A stretch of 64,000 nucleotides of DNA from DATFVA01 sp963764235 (GTDB lineage: Bacteria > Bacteroidota > Ignavibacteria > Ignavibacteriales > Ignavibacteriaceae), in assembly GCA_963764235.1 (NCBI GenBank), contig CAVXRO010000002.1, positions 1 through 64,000 of the forward strand, in the 5' to 3' direction. Of this stretch, positions 53,295 through 62,613 are shown in pieces. How positions within the stretch are numbered: the stretch's first letter is position 1; each line of letters begins with the position of its first letter. The notes beneath the pieces were generated by a model that was not told the DNA's origin, did not search any database, and was given only the letters and a program-made list of their open reading frames with translations. Made by a program: the position numbers and the translations under genes.

Positions 53295-56200
53295 ATGAAA
53301 GATGAATTTGTTGTAATCAGAGATCAGATAGAAGAATTTATCGATTCTTCCCTGGTAAGCCGACTGAATACAAGAATTGACGAACAAATTCACTTCATCA
53401 ATTCAATCAGGGATCTGGTTAAGACTCACATAATTGACCTTAAGGATCTTAAGGAAGATGAACTCCGGTTTTATCAGAAAATAAAAGAATATAATTCCTC
53501 ACTACTGAAACTGCTTGAAAAGAGAACCCCCGGCAGAAATGTACCCGGTTTTAAGGAAGAATTCCCGGAGCTGGTTCAAAGTTATGAAGAGTTTGTCAAA
53601 ATGACTGATAGGAAGAGGGTAGAGGAACAGGATAATGAACGATTTAAGGTACTCACCGGGGATTCATTACCGGTAAAGAGCCTCAAGGCAGTTAAAAAAA
53701 CAGGTTATTTCATAACAACCTCTCCCGGAAGGACCGCAAACCTTTTCAGGAAGCTGTTTCGTAATCCTGCAAGGTCGTTAAAAGCATGGAAGAGGAAGAT
53801 ATACTTCCGCAATTTATTTCAGCTTACTATAAGGGATTCTTTGTTACTCAAATCCTTTGATCTTATTACTGAACTGAACAGTGAAATTGCCGCATCTTCT
53901 CATTCCGCCTGGAAGAGTGAAGAAAAAATAAATAAGCATTTTACAGCCGAACTTCAATTCATTGAACTCAGCAGATATATACCCGGTGATGAAGAAGTCA
54001 GTCTTTTTGATAAAGAAATAAATTCTTTGCTGAAACTGATGCAGAAGATGAAAGATAGCATCGGAACGAGGACTGCAGAAAACCTTGACGAAGTATTCAG
54101 CCGGCTTGACGACACATATAAAAAAGCCGGAACACTGGAATTTCCTTCCTGGCGATATAATAATAAGAAACTAATAAGCTCAGAGAAGGAAGTTGAGGAA
54201 AAATATAGTCAGCTGGCTGCCGGATGGGAAAATACCTTTTTCAGCCTGATGGAAGATTGGAAATTGAACAAGGATCTCTACCTGAATGAGATCCTTCAAG
54301 TGCAGGAATTGTTTTCCCTGAAAGTAGAGATCCGTCAGAAGATTATTGAGAATATTATTCCATCCCTGGATGAGATAAAAAGGACCCTGTTCAGCAGTCG
54401 CAACAGGATTGAACAGCAGCGGGATTCGGAAGGACTCAGAGAAGTGCTCCTGCGGGAAAAAGCTTCATTGTACAAAGAGCTGAACGGAGCGATGATAGAT
54501 CAAACTGCAGAACTACTGTTAAGTGAGAGAATTCCGGAGACGATTGATGAATTAGAGCTGAACCTGAGAAAAAATATCGAAAATACTTCCGTCAAAAGGG
54601 CTATAGTTAAAACGTCGGTTTATAATAGAGAGATCAAGAATTCAGACATAGAGTATATTAAGCCGGATGAACTGATAAGATTTGAAATTCTACCTGAATT
54701 TCAGAAGGAAACAAGCAGGCTGAAAACCTCGGTTATTACGGCGGTTAATGAAATTCACATTAATTTACTGGATATAGATAATATAGTCGATTTTAATCTG
54801 GAATCAGCATTAGCTGCTGCAGATATTAAAGAAAACAGGGAACAGGAAGAGACGCATCCGGTTACAATAGCATCGGAGGGTATTCAGAGAGCGATAGCCA
54901 GAACAGATGAGATAAAGTCGAGGTTATTCGAAGTTCACGAGAACATAATCAGTACAGTTTCTGAGTCAACTGGTTCATACAATAAAAAAATACTGACCCT
55001 TACAGATACCGATAATATTATAGGGATCAGGCTTCGTGTTGCTAAAGCAAAAGCCATTGAAAAGACAATGCAGTTCAAGGGTAAAGCACTGCAGTCTGTT
55101 AAGGATTTCATTCCCGGTACTATAGAGTTATTCAAACAGGCTTTCACCAGGAGCGGGAGCCTCTATAAGAATTTCAGAAAAAGGTTCGGGCTCGAGCCAA
55201 GTAAATTGAAGATCTCAACTGAGATATCAGATTTTTTAACGGAAACAGAAAATGCCGTAAATAAGCTTCCGTATGTATACCAGAGACTATTCAGAATAGA
55301 GCCGCTGGAGGATGAGAAATTCTATGAAAAAAGAACCACTGAAATTGATAGACTGAATCTTGCACTCGATAACTGGAAGAAGGGCCGTTATGCCCCGGCA
55401 GTGATAATCGGAGAGAAGGGAAGCGGTATCACTACAACTATAAACTTCCTTCTTAAAAACATACACATAGAAGAGGAATTAATAAGAGCTGATATTGATA
55501 AGATAATAGAATGTGAAGAGAGTTTTCTGAAATTTTTCGGCACAACGCTAAGAACCGAGTTTCGCGAACCTCAGGAAATTTCCAATTTCCTGAATTCAAC
55601 CGGTAAGAAGAGGATAATAATACTTGAAAATATTCAGCATCTTTTTCAGCGAAAAATAGGCGGTTTTACCTCTTTCAGGAGCTTTTTCCAGATTGTCTCG
55701 GCAACTAATAAAAATGTTTTCTGGATAGTCGGCTCCAACTTATACGCATGGAACTACCTGGAAAGGGTAATTAACATAAACGACTATTTTTCTTATATAA
55801 TTAAGCTGCAGCCGTTTACCGATGAACAGATCATCGATATAATCCTGAAACGACATAGGGTCAGCGGATACAATATAAAATATGAACCCTCTGATGAAGA
55901 TCTGCAGAGCAGGAATTTTCAGAAGCTGAGTGATCAGGAAAAACAAAAATACCTGAAAGAAAAATATTTCTCTGAGCTTAACAGGTTTGCAAGAAGCAAC
56001 CTGAGCATATCTCTCTTTTTCTGGATGAGCTCGACAAAAAAAGTTGAAAATGATACCATAACAATCGGCTCTTTGGAGGGACTCGATTTTTCATTCCTCC
56101 AGGGACTTGGAGATGAAAAGATATTCAGTCTTCATGCACTGCTGGTGCATGACGGTCTCACTGCAAAGCAGCATTCTGTTATCTTTAACCAGCCGGAAGA

Positions 56201-56333
56201 GAAAAGCAGGCTGAACCTGTTATTACTGGCTGATGACGGTATAGTAATACGTAATAACGGAAGATTTGTCATCAATCCGTTCCTTTACAGGCAAACGGTC
56301 AGCCTGTTGCAGACAAGGAATATTTTACACTAG
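53295..56333 (+). CDS. large helical protein with C-terminal AAA-like domain lacking the Walker A lysine
   Basis: A 1012-residue protein I do not recognise. Residues 1 to about 680 are mostly charged helices and likely coiled coils, for example ELNSEIAASSHSAWKSEEKIN. Residues about 690-1012 resemble an AAA/STAND-type ATPase: AVIIGEKGSGITTTINFLL at about 701-719 fits a P-loop, but Ile stands where Lys should be, and RIIILENIQHLF (about 772-783) is the Walker B position with EN in place of DE. The next lines, such as FTDEQIIDIILKRHR, fit an AAA lid. There is no clear ribosome site. The gene is five bases upstream of an MscS channel, so it may act with it at the membrane. Confidence 0.7.
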   Translation: MKDEFVVIRDQIEEFIDSSLVSRLNTRIDEQIHFINSIRDLVKTHIIDLKDLKEDELRFYQKIKEYNSSLLKLLEKRTPGRNVPGFKEEFPELVQSYEEFVKMTDRKRVEEQDNERFKVLTGDSLPVKSLKAVKKTGYFITTSPGRTANLFRKLFRNPARSLKAWKRKIYFRNLFQLTIRDSLLLKSFDLITELNSEIAASSHSAWKSEEKINKHFTAELQFIELSRYIPGDEEVSLFDKEINSLLKLMQKMKDSIGTRTAENLDEVFSRLDDTYKKAGTLEFPSWRYNNKKLISSEKEVEEKYSQLAAGWENTFFSLMEDWKLNKDLYLNEILQVQELFSLKVEIRQKIIENIIPSLDEIKRTLFSSRNRIEQQRDSEGLREVLLREKASLYKELNGAMIDQTAELLLSERIPETIDELELNLRKNIENTSVKRAIVKTSVYNREIKNSDIEYIKPDELIRFEILPEFQKETSRLKTSVITAVNEIHINLLDIDNIVDFNLESALAAADIKENREQEETHPVTIASEGIQRAIARTDEIKSRLFEVHENIISTVSESTGSYNKKILTLTDTDNIIGIRLRVAKAKAIEKTMQFKGKALQSVKDFIPGTIELFKQAFTRSGSLYKNFRKRFGLEPSKLKISTEISDFLTETENAVNKLPYVYQRLFRIEPLEDEKFYEKRTTEIDRLNLALDNWKKGRYAPAVIIGEKGSGITTTINFLLKNIHIEEELIRADIDKIIECEESFLKFFGTTLRTEFREPQEISNFLNSTGKKRIIILENIQHLFQRKIGGFTSFRSFFQIVSATNKNVFWIVGSNLYAWNYLERVININDYFSYIIKLQPFTDEQIIDIILKRHRVSGYNIKYEPSDEDLQSRNFQKLSDQEKQKYLKEKYFSELNRFARSNLSISLFFWMSSTKKVENDTITIGSLEGLDFSFLQGLGDEKIFSLHALLVHDGLTAKQHSVIFNQPEEKSRLNLLLLADDGIVIRNNGRFVINPFLYRQTVSLLQTRNILH

Positions 56334-56338
56334 GAATT

Positions 56339-57310
56339 ATGAAACTTATAATAACTATCATATTATTTTTAAGTGCAGTATCAGCGGGTACTATGATTTA
56401 TCCGCAGGATTCATCAACCAAATCCATTGATTCAGCTATTGTATCCACCGGTTCTGTTCCTGCTGCCGATTCTGTCCACGTCTCCCGGAAAGATTCTTCA
56501 ATGGACATCATCAACCAGCTTCAGCCTCCTTCCATATTCGAAGTTATTTCCGTTGGCAAAGTTATCTGGGCGATAATCTTCTTCGTTGCGGGACTTTATA
56601 TAATCAGGTTATTGACCAAAATCCTTGAGGTCTTCGCCGAGCGAAGCACTAGTCACAGGATCACGATAAAAGGTGTTGTCCCAATTGTCAGGATCTTCGG
56701 GTGGGTGATCATAATATATATTGTGATTGCAGGTATTTTCCGTCCCCCTGTATCCACCATTATTGCGGTGACAGCATCAGTGGGTATTGCTGTTGGTTTT
56801 GCTGCACAGGATATCCTTAGAAATATTTTCGGCGGCATAATGATTTTGTTTGACCGCCCCTTCCAGGTTGGTGATAAAATTCAACTGGGAGAGTATTACG
56901 GTGAGGTAATAAAAATAGGCTTAAGATCATCAAGGATCGTTACTCCTGACGATTCAACTGTTACAATTCCAAACGGGGAGCTGATGAATAAATCAGTATC
57001 CAACTCAAACTACGGCGAGCCCAACTGCCAGGTTGTTGCAGAAATTTATCTTCCAATAGATATTGATACAGAAAAGATAAGGCAGATCGCAATTGAGGCA
57101 GCACAGGTTTCCAGGTATGTTTATCTGAATAAACCCATCACCGTTTTATTTTTTAATGAGATCAAAGACCGGCGGGCTTACCTGAAAATGAGGCTGAAAG
57201 CTTATGTAATGGATATCAGGTACGAGTTCCAGTTTAAAAGCGATATGACCGAACTCGTAATGAAAGAATTGCTCACCCTTAAATTAATCAGTACGGATGA
57301 TTATAATTGA
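56339..57310 (+). CDS. MscS-family mechanosensitive channel
   Basis: A 323-residue small-conductance mechanosensitive channel. A short N-terminal exported stretch (MKLIITIILFLSAVSAGTMIYPQ plus about 45 residues) precedes three membrane segments: VIWAIIFFVAGLYIIRLLTKILEVFAERS, VRIFGWVIIIYIVIAGIF and TIIAVTASVGIAVGFAAQDILRNIFGGIMILFDRPFQVGDKI, the pore helix and beta-domain start. The cytoplasmic vestibule follows (RIVTPDDSTVTIPNGELMNKSVSN). It relieves osmotic downshock in its usual role. The close upstream AAA-like gene (five-base gap, AGGA site) suggests it may be controlled by it. Confidence 0.93.
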   Translation: MKLIITIILFLSAVSAGTMIYPQDSSTKSIDSAIVSTGSVPAADSVHVSRKDSSMDIINQLQPPSIFEVISVGKVIWAIIFFVAGLYIIRLLTKILEVFAERSTSHRITIKGVVPIVRIFGWVIIIYIVIAGIFRPPVSTIIAVTASVGIAVGFAAQDILRNIFGGIMILFDRPFQVGDKIQLGEYYGEVIKIGLRSSRIVTPDDSTVTIPNGELMNKSVSNSNYGEPNCQVVAEIYLPIDIDTEKIRQIAIEAAQVSRYVYLNKPITVLFFNEIKDRRAYLKMRLKAYVMDIRYEFQFKSDMTELVMKELLTLKLISTDDYN

Positions 57311-57437
57311 GGGACGGGCGCAGGACGAGAGCATAACCAAAGGGTCGGCCATTTTGTCATTCGGGACCGCTCTGTGGCGGTCAGAGTTACGATTTGATAT
57401 TGTAAAGGGTTAAAATCAGTACTGCAGAAGCCTTTAT

Positions 57438-58937
57438 TCAGGAAATCAGAACCTCTTTGGCTTTGCGGGATTTACCTCTATAAACCGGTAATTCGAAGGA
57501 AAAGGTTGTTCCCTCGCCTTCCATACTTTCAACCTTAATGTTGATGTTATGCACTTGGAGGATCTTCTTTACGATGGCTAATCCAAGTCCTAATCCTTCA
57601 GCGGATGATTTACCCGTACCTTTATGATACCTTTCAAATATATATTTCATTTCGTCCTTCCTAATTCCGCTGCCGCTGTCCTTCACATAAGTAACAACCT
57701 TATCCTCGGCATTCTGAAGACGTACTGTGACCGAGCCGCCCTGGGGAGTGAATTTAAAAGCGTTATCAAGGAGATTCTGAAGCACTTTCTCCATCATACC
57801 TATATCCGCATACACGAGGGGAAGGTCATAAGGAAAATTCAGCCGCAGCTCTATATTTTTGCTTTCGGCTATAATCTGATTTTTCTGCTGTATATCCTGT
57901 GCAAGCTCGGCAACAGAGAATGCCTCGGGGTTCGGTTTGGTTTCGCGTGCTTCAAGTTTTGAGAGTTCAAACAATTCCTCGACAAGTTTCTTAAGCCGTT
58001 CTGTACTGCTTAAGATAGTCTGCATATAATTCTTACGTTCATCTTCCGTGAGAGTTTCAGACTTAAGCAGTATGGTTTCAATATAACCCTGTACAGCAGC
58101 CAGGGGAGTCCTGAGGTCGTGCGATACATTTGCAACGAGCTCCCGCCTCAGGTTATCCATTGTTTTCATTTCTTCTATGTTTTCTACTATTGTATCAGCC
58201 ATATCATTGAATGAATCAGCAAACTCATTAAACTCGCCCCGGCCCTTCAGCTTAATACGCGCATTCAGTTTCCCGTTTTTGAATTCCCTGATTACCTCAA
58301 CTATCTTCCTCATATTTCTTGTAATAAACCCGAGAGCGATAAGACTGATGATGGCAACACCTATAAGAGTAATTCCCATTGATTCGAGTCCGAGTCTTAA
58401 TATGTAACTGCCGAAGACAAGCTGGGTGGCGTTATCATATTCCTCACCGCCGAGAATAACATATATGTATCCCCGGAAAATATCTCCTTCGTAAACTTTT
58501 GCCGCAGAAAATGCTTTTCTTCGATCGGCATTTCGCGGGTCGGGGCCAAGAACAAAGGGCTTATCCTTACCCGAAATAAATTCCTTGATAGGATCGAGGG
58601 AAACGTACTTAAGTCTTACTACTTTGTTGGGAGCAAAGTAGGTGAGAATTTTCCCGTCTTTATCAAGCAGGTATACCTCAAGACTGGGGTTGATTATCAT
58701 TATACTGTGAAAAACATCTTTAAGATTTTCCGTATTTGCTTTACCGTCAACAAAGCATTGGTTTTCGGCGGCAATATGCGGGGCTATTTCTGCATCAAGC
58801 TTCTGATTAGTTTCCTGGTAGTACATTTCGGCAGTACGGACAGATATGTACATATAGATTCCCGTCAGTATTACAAGTACGATTAAAAATACAGCTGATA
58901 TCTTCCAGAAAAGACTGTTAAAAAACTTTATCTTCAA
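57438..58937 (-). CDS. OmpR-partner sensor histidine kinase with HAMP
   Basis: Membrane kinase of about 499 residues. Two membrane segments (FWKISAVFLIVLVILTGIYMYI and LGLESMGITLIGVAIISLIALGFI) flank a periplasmic domain of about 155 residues. A HAMP region, the phospho-His box NVSHDLRTPLAAVQGYIETIL, N-box LLDNAFKFTPQGG, DSGSGI and GLGLGLAIV follow. The start is uncertain: no in-frame ATG exists near the N-terminus. I place it at a TTG (58937) with GAAGGA ten bases upstream; a TTG at 58973 overlaps the regulator gene. It follows the OmpR-type regulator. Confidence 0.9.
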   Translation of the reverse strand: MKIKFFNSLFWKISAVFLIVLVILTGIYMYISVRTAEMYYQETNQKLDAEIAPHIAAENQCFVDGKANTENLKDVFHSIMIINPSLEVYLLDKDGKILTYFAPNKVVRLKYVSLDPIKEFISGKDKPFVLGPDPRNADRRKAFSAAKVYEGDIFRGYIYVILGGEEYDNATQLVFGSYILRLGLESMGITLIGVAIISLIALGFITRNMRKIVEVIREFKNGKLNARIKLKGRGEFNEFADSFNDMADTIVENIEEMKTMDNLRRELVANVSHDLRTPLAAVQGYIETILLKSETLTEDERKNYMQTILSSTERLKKLVEELFELSKLEARETKPNPEAFSVAELAQDIQQKNQIIAESKNIELRLNFPYDLPLVYADIGMMEKVLQNLLDNAFKFTPQGGSVTVRLQNAEDKVVTYVKDSGSGIRKDEMKYIFERYHKGTGKSSAEGLGLGLAIVKKILQVHNINIKVESMEGEGTTFSFELPVYRGKSRKAKEVLIS

Positions 58938-58950
58938 AATACATTTTCCT

Positions 58951-59661
58951 TCATTTCTTTGTGATTTCTTCAAGGTCGTTGAACCTGTAGCCTACTCCCC
59001 AGGTTGTTAGAATATAACTGGGGTTGGAAAGATCGGTTTCAATTTTTCCGCGAAGCCTGTTGATATGAGAATTTACGGTATGCTCGTAACCGTTATATGA
59101 ATAGCCCCAGAGCAGACTGAGAAGCTGCTCACGCGTATATGTCTTTCCTGGATGCGAAGCCAGTAGATGAAGCAGTTCAAATTCTTTGGGAGTAAGTTCT
59201 ATCCGTTCACCTTTAAGCGTCACTCTTCGTTTTGCTACATCGATTAAAAGATCTCCGATCGCAATATCATCTTTCGGTTCCTGATCCTTCTGAAGAGCCT
59301 CTATTCTGCGGAATATAGCCTTTACCCGCGCTGTGAATTCTCTTATGGCAAACGGCTTGGTAAGATAATCGTCTGCGCCAAGTTCAAGTCCCAGCACTTT
59401 ATCAAATTCTTCAGACTTTGCTGTAAGCATGAGGACGGGGGTATAGTTTTCCTGCTTCCTCAGCTCTTTACAGATCTCAAGGCCGTCAATGTGGGGAAGC
59501 ATAAGGTCGAGTACGATAAGATCATAACTATTACCGACTGCTTCTTTTAGTCCGTCTCCGCCATCATACGCACGGGTTACATCGCACCCCATATCCTTGA
59601 GGTGGATATTTACAAGGTCTGAGATCGATTTATCGTCTTCTATTACCAGTACTTTCTTCAT
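58951..59661 (-). CDS. OmpR/PhoB-family response regulator
   Basis: A two-domain regulator of about 236 residues. Receiver (KKVLVIEDDKSISDLVNIHLKDMG, phospho-Asp in DLIVLDLMLPHIDG, Lys in GADDYLTKPF) and OmpR winged helix (GDLLIDVAKRRVTLKGERIELTPKEFELLHLLASHPGKTYTREQLLSLLWGYSYNGYEHTVNSHINRLRGKIE). I choose the ATG at 59661, which gives the standard family start; the frame opens 13 codons earlier. It forms a two-component pair with the kinase downstream. Confidence 0.94.
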   Translation of the reverse strand: MKKVLVIEDDKSISDLVNIHLKDMGCDVTRAYDGGDGLKEAVGNSYDLIVLDLMLPHIDGLEICKELRKQENYTPVLMLTAKSEEFDKVLGLELGADDYLTKPFAIREFTARVKAIFRRIEALQKDQEPKDDIAIGDLLIDVAKRRVTLKGERIELTPKEFELLHLLASHPGKTYTREQLLSLLWGYSYNGYEHTVNSHINRLRGKIETDLSNPSYILTTWGVGYRFNDLEEITKK

Positions 59662-59798
59662 GATAATTACTTTTCCTTTTTTCTGCATTAAAAATACCAA
59701 CAGAATGTAACGGAAATATCACAATTGTAATAAAAGTTTCCAACAGCAGGTTTTTATGAAAATACTAATTTATATGATAAGAAACAGGAGGAAGGGGG

Positions 59799-61037
59799 TC
59801 AGTCGGCAATATAAGCTTCGATATTTTCAATTTCGTGAACAGCCCTGATTTTTTTAAAATACTTTAATGCCTGCTTAAAGCTTTCCTCAGCCTCTTCGAA
59901 TTTTGTCCATTCTTTGTAAAGTATTCCAAGTTCCAGGGAGGTTTCTGCATAATTAAGATCATTCTTATATTCTTTGTTTATTCGCAGACTGGTCAGCAGG
60001 TAGTTCTCAGCGAGAGAATAATTTTTCTGAATTCTTTTGATGATGCCTTCAACCTTATAAATTTCTGCAACCGACAGTTTATCTTTCGTCTTATAGCATA
60101 TCTCCATTGCTTTATCGGCAAAGGCTTTTGATAATTCCACATCCTGCATCTGAGAGTAAATAAACGCCTTGGTTATATATGAAATACCAAGGATTGAAAA
60201 TATACTGTCGTTTAAGGATACAGCGATACTCTTATCCAGTTCTTTCAACGCACTTGCATATTCTTTCTTCTTTAGATATGTAATGCCGAGATTATGTCTG
60301 ATCTGTGCCAATTTGGGGTGGTCGTTAAGCCGCTGGAAATTAATCAATGCGCGGTTATAATAAAACAGTGCCTGGTCGTAATTGCTGTAGATGTTATTTA
60401 TAATGCCAAGGTTAATTTCGATTTTACCAATGAGTACAGCGTCCTTTTTTTCATCAAGATAGCGAAGACTTTCTTCAAAATGATTTGCCGCCTCCGGAAG
60501 ATCACCCCGTTCACCATAGACAGTCCCGAGTAAATTCTCACAGCGGGCGCAGCCTTTCAGATCATTCTGATTCTTAAACATAACGAATGCTTTTTTGATA
60601 TAATCGAAACATTCCGTCCACCTGGCTTCTCTGCTGTATATCTCTCCAATTGAATAACAGGCATTGGCACCAAGGTTGGCCAGGTTAGGATCTGATCTAC
60701 TTTCGGCGATAATTTTCTTATGAGTTTCAACTGCAAATTCATACTCGCCAAGCGAAATTGCATAGTCGCCAAGATTGAGCAGGAACTCAACGAATCTGAT
60801 CTTCTCAAGTTTCTGTTCTGCAAGTGTTGTGATTATCTGGAACTGGAATTCTTTGAGGTATGAATCTGAGAGGTCGACTTCAATCTGTTTACGTTCTTTC
60901 TGATTTATTCCTGTGCTGTCTGTTTTGCTTTGTCTCTTCTTCAAAATATTTTTTTTCAGCTCCGAAATATCTTTTTCGGAAAAGAATCCAGCCAGGATTT
61001 CTTCAAGAGATAAATATTTATTTAGTCTTGCTGCCAC
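59799..61037 (-). CDS. tetratricopeptide-repeat protein
   Basis: A 412-residue cytosolic protein. After about 100 residues of N-terminal helix (LNKYLSLEEILAGFFSEKDISELKKN), a series of roughly seven to eight TPR units runs to the end, for example ANLGANACYSIGEIYSREARWTECFDYIKKAFVMFKN and AETSLELGILYKEWTKFEEAEESFKQALKYFKK. It has no effector domain, so it is probably a scaffold for protein contacts. The start is a GTG at 61037 (VAARLNKYL). It is transcribed towards the two-component system but separated from it by 137 bases. Confidence 0.85.
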   Translation of the reverse strand: MAARLNKYLSLEEILAGFFSEKDISELKKNILKKRQSKTDSTGINQKERKQIEVDLSDSYLKEFQFQIITTLAEQKLEKIRFVEFLLNLGDYAISLGEYEFAVETHKKIIAESRSDPNLANLGANACYSIGEIYSREARWTECFDYIKKAFVMFKNQNDLKGCARCENLLGTVYGERGDLPEAANHFEESLRYLDEKKDAVLIGKIEINLGIINNIYSNYDQALFYYNRALINFQRLNDHPKLAQIRHNLGITYLKKKEYASALKELDKSIAVSLNDSIFSILGISYITKAFIYSQMQDVELSKAFADKAMEICYKTKDKLSVAEIYKVEGIIKRIQKNYSLAENYLLTSLRINKEYKNDLNYAETSLELGILYKEWTKFEEAEESFKQALKYFKKIRAVHEIENIEAYIAD

Positions 61038-61119
61038 TTTGTTGTGTCTTAAAAGATTTTTAAAAAGTGTGAAAGGATAACATTAAACTGTTATCCTTTC
61101 ACCGTTCTGATACTATAAA

Positions 61120-61686
61120 TTATCGCGCGTAAGCCCAGCGTGAAAAGTGTGGAAGCTGTGCATTAACTACGCTTAATGTACCTGTTGATTTGTCAACTGT
61201 TACCCCGTTATTAACAGTCGGAGACAGGTTTCCGCTCTCATCAACGTAGTAGAATTCTACGTTGTTAGGATTTATACCGCTTAAGTCAAGACCAGAAATT
61301 TCGAAGTTAAGAATTACAGGTTCATTAAAGGTCATTGACGGGAAAAAGTCTACCCCTGCCTCGTTGCTTACCTGCATTGTAATATCCCTTGAATCGGCAA
61401 ATGAAACATTTGCCGGTACAGTTAATTTACAATCAATATTAACTGTTTTCCCATTTGATGCCTGGTAACTTTTAACGAGGTGTATTTCACCCCCTGAAAT
61501 TCCATTGATCGTCTGTGAAGATGTGAAAACATCCTCAACACTAAAATCGGCTTTTGCCGGAAGCATGATAATAGTTTTATCCAGGTTGTTTACAAGTCCT
61601 TCAACCGGCTCAGTTAAGTTACTTTCCTGCATACACCCAACTAATGAAAGTAACAGTAAAGCAGCTAGATAGGATAACTTCCGCAT
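61120..61686 (-). CDS. predicted lipoprotein of unknown function
   Basis: A 188-residue lipoprotein: MRKLSYLAALLLLSLVGC ends in a lipobox cysteine. The body is beta-rich and contains FSVEDVFTSSQTINGISGGEIHLVKSYQASNGKTVNIDCKLTVPANVSFADSRDITMQVSNEAG and a C-terminal LDLSGINPNNVEFYYVDESGNLSPTVNNG. It ends in an aromatic FSRWAYAR. I do not recognise a domain. I use the ATG at 61686, which follows GAAGGGCGAGAA; the frame opens at 61728. Two operator-like palindromes lie about 105-157 bases upstream. Confidence 0.75.
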   Translation of the reverse strand: MRKLSYLAALLLLSLVGCMQESNLTEPVEGLVNNLDKTIIMLPAKADFSVEDVFTSSQTINGISGGEIHLVKSYQASNGKTVNIDCKLTVPANVSFADSRDITMQVSNEAGVDFFPSMTFNEPVILNFEISGLDLSGINPNNVEFYYVDESGNLSPTVNNGVTVDKSTGTLSVVNAQLPHFSRWAYAR

Positions 61687-61790
61687 TTTTTCTCGCCCTT
61701 CTATTATGTTTATATTTTTTGTTTTCAATTTGATTTCTCTGATTGAGATATTTATGTGCGGAAAGCCAATGATTATGCCACAGGCGTGTT

Positions 61791-61843
61791 TGTAAATGTT
61801 ACTTACTGAATTTTTTGTGATAAAAACTTTGGTAACATTTACA
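61791..61843. promoter_or_regulatory. paired operator-like inverted repeat
   Basis: TGTAAATGTTAC (61791-61802) and its exact reverse complement GTAACATTTACA (61832-61843) form a 12-bp perfect inverted repeat with 29 bases between. Each arm is itself a GTAA-N3-TTAC palindrome. The centres are 41 bases apart, about four helical turns. It lies upstream of the lipoprotein gene; such pairs suit a dimeric regulator that loops DNA. Confidence 0.55.
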
Positions 61844-62026
61844 GCGGTTTTGTGAAATTATTACTGTGGCTTTTTGAGATGAATGGAGAGATCTGTTACG
61901 CAATGAAACAATCCACTTCAGGAGTGGAATACGGTGCGGGTTGTAAATAAAGGATGAACGGGATTATCGGTATAACTTCAGTTTATAAAAGCACTTGCAT
62001 AGCCTGGTTACACTGGGTAATTTTAT

Positions 62027-62596
62027 CTACTTAACAATTTTTGAAATCTGCTTGAACTCATCTGTGCCGCAGACATTCAATAATTCGAACAGAATGGCCT
62101 CTGTTGTAGTTATCTCAGCTCCATGGCGTCTCATTCTGTCAAGCGCAGTACGGTAATCAAATTCATTTCTTGATGATATGGCGTCTGCAGCTAGATTTAC
62201 CTGGAAACCGTTTGCGAGGAGGTCGAGGATAGTCTGCTGAACGCAAACATGAGCTTCAATTCCCGCTACCACCACCTGCAGCGCATTATTATCTTTAAGT
62301 CGTGGAAAGAGATTTCCGGCTCCGGCGCAGCTGAACGTCATTTTTTGTATAGCACTTAAACCTTCTAATTCCTTAAGAAGCGTTGCCGAGGTATTCCCAA
62401 GGCCTTTGGGATACTGTTCTGTATAAAATATGGGAATATTCAGGATCTTAAATCCTTTTATGAGTTTAAGGCTATTATTTATTACTTGCGCAGGCTTGTC
62501 CATCACAGATAGTATTTTTTCCTGAATATCAATAAGGAGCAGGGCGGCGGTATCTCTTTTTAAGATTTTTTCGTTGTATTTAACGGTTGACTCCAT
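62027..62596 (-). CDS. isochorismatase-family hydrolase
   Basis: A cysteine hydrolase of 189 residues. The triad is visible: Asp in LLLIDIQEKIL (about 22), Lys in IQKMTFSC (about 84), and Cys in VVAGIEAHVCVQQT (about 118), with the cis-peptide before. Related enzymes hydrolyse isochorismate, nicotinamide or ureidoacrylate; the residues here do not decide. The His near the metal site is present in EAHVC. The gene lies 17 bases after the C39-like gene, likely in one unit. Confidence 0.9.
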   Translation of the reverse strand: MESTVKYNEKILKRDTAALLLIDIQEKILSVMDKPAQVINNSLKLIKGFKILNIPIFYTEQYPKGLGNTSATLLKELEGLSAIQKMTFSCAGAGNLFPRLKDNNALQVVVAGIEAHVCVQQTILDLLANGFQVNLAADAISSRNEFDYRTALDRMRRHGAEITTTEAILFELLNVCGTDEFKQISKIVK

Positions 62597-62613
62597 AATG
62601 CACCTATTATGTT

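Noticed and set aside
53133..53393. 86-codon minus-strand ORF upstream of the AAA-like gene
   Set aside because: It overlaps the start of the AAA-like gene, is basic and low in recognisable pattern, and lies in a different frame from the more protein-like start-less fragment.
57365..57382. GACCGC-TCTGTG-GCGGTC hairpin between MscS and the kinase gene
   Set aside because: The six-base stem lacks a T-run on either strand, so it is too weak to call a terminator.
61768..61785. TGGCAT-N5-TTGGC-like sequence on the minus strand upstream of the lipoprotein gene
   Set aside because: GG and GC are 13 bases apart rather than 12, so it does not meet the sigma-54 spacing.
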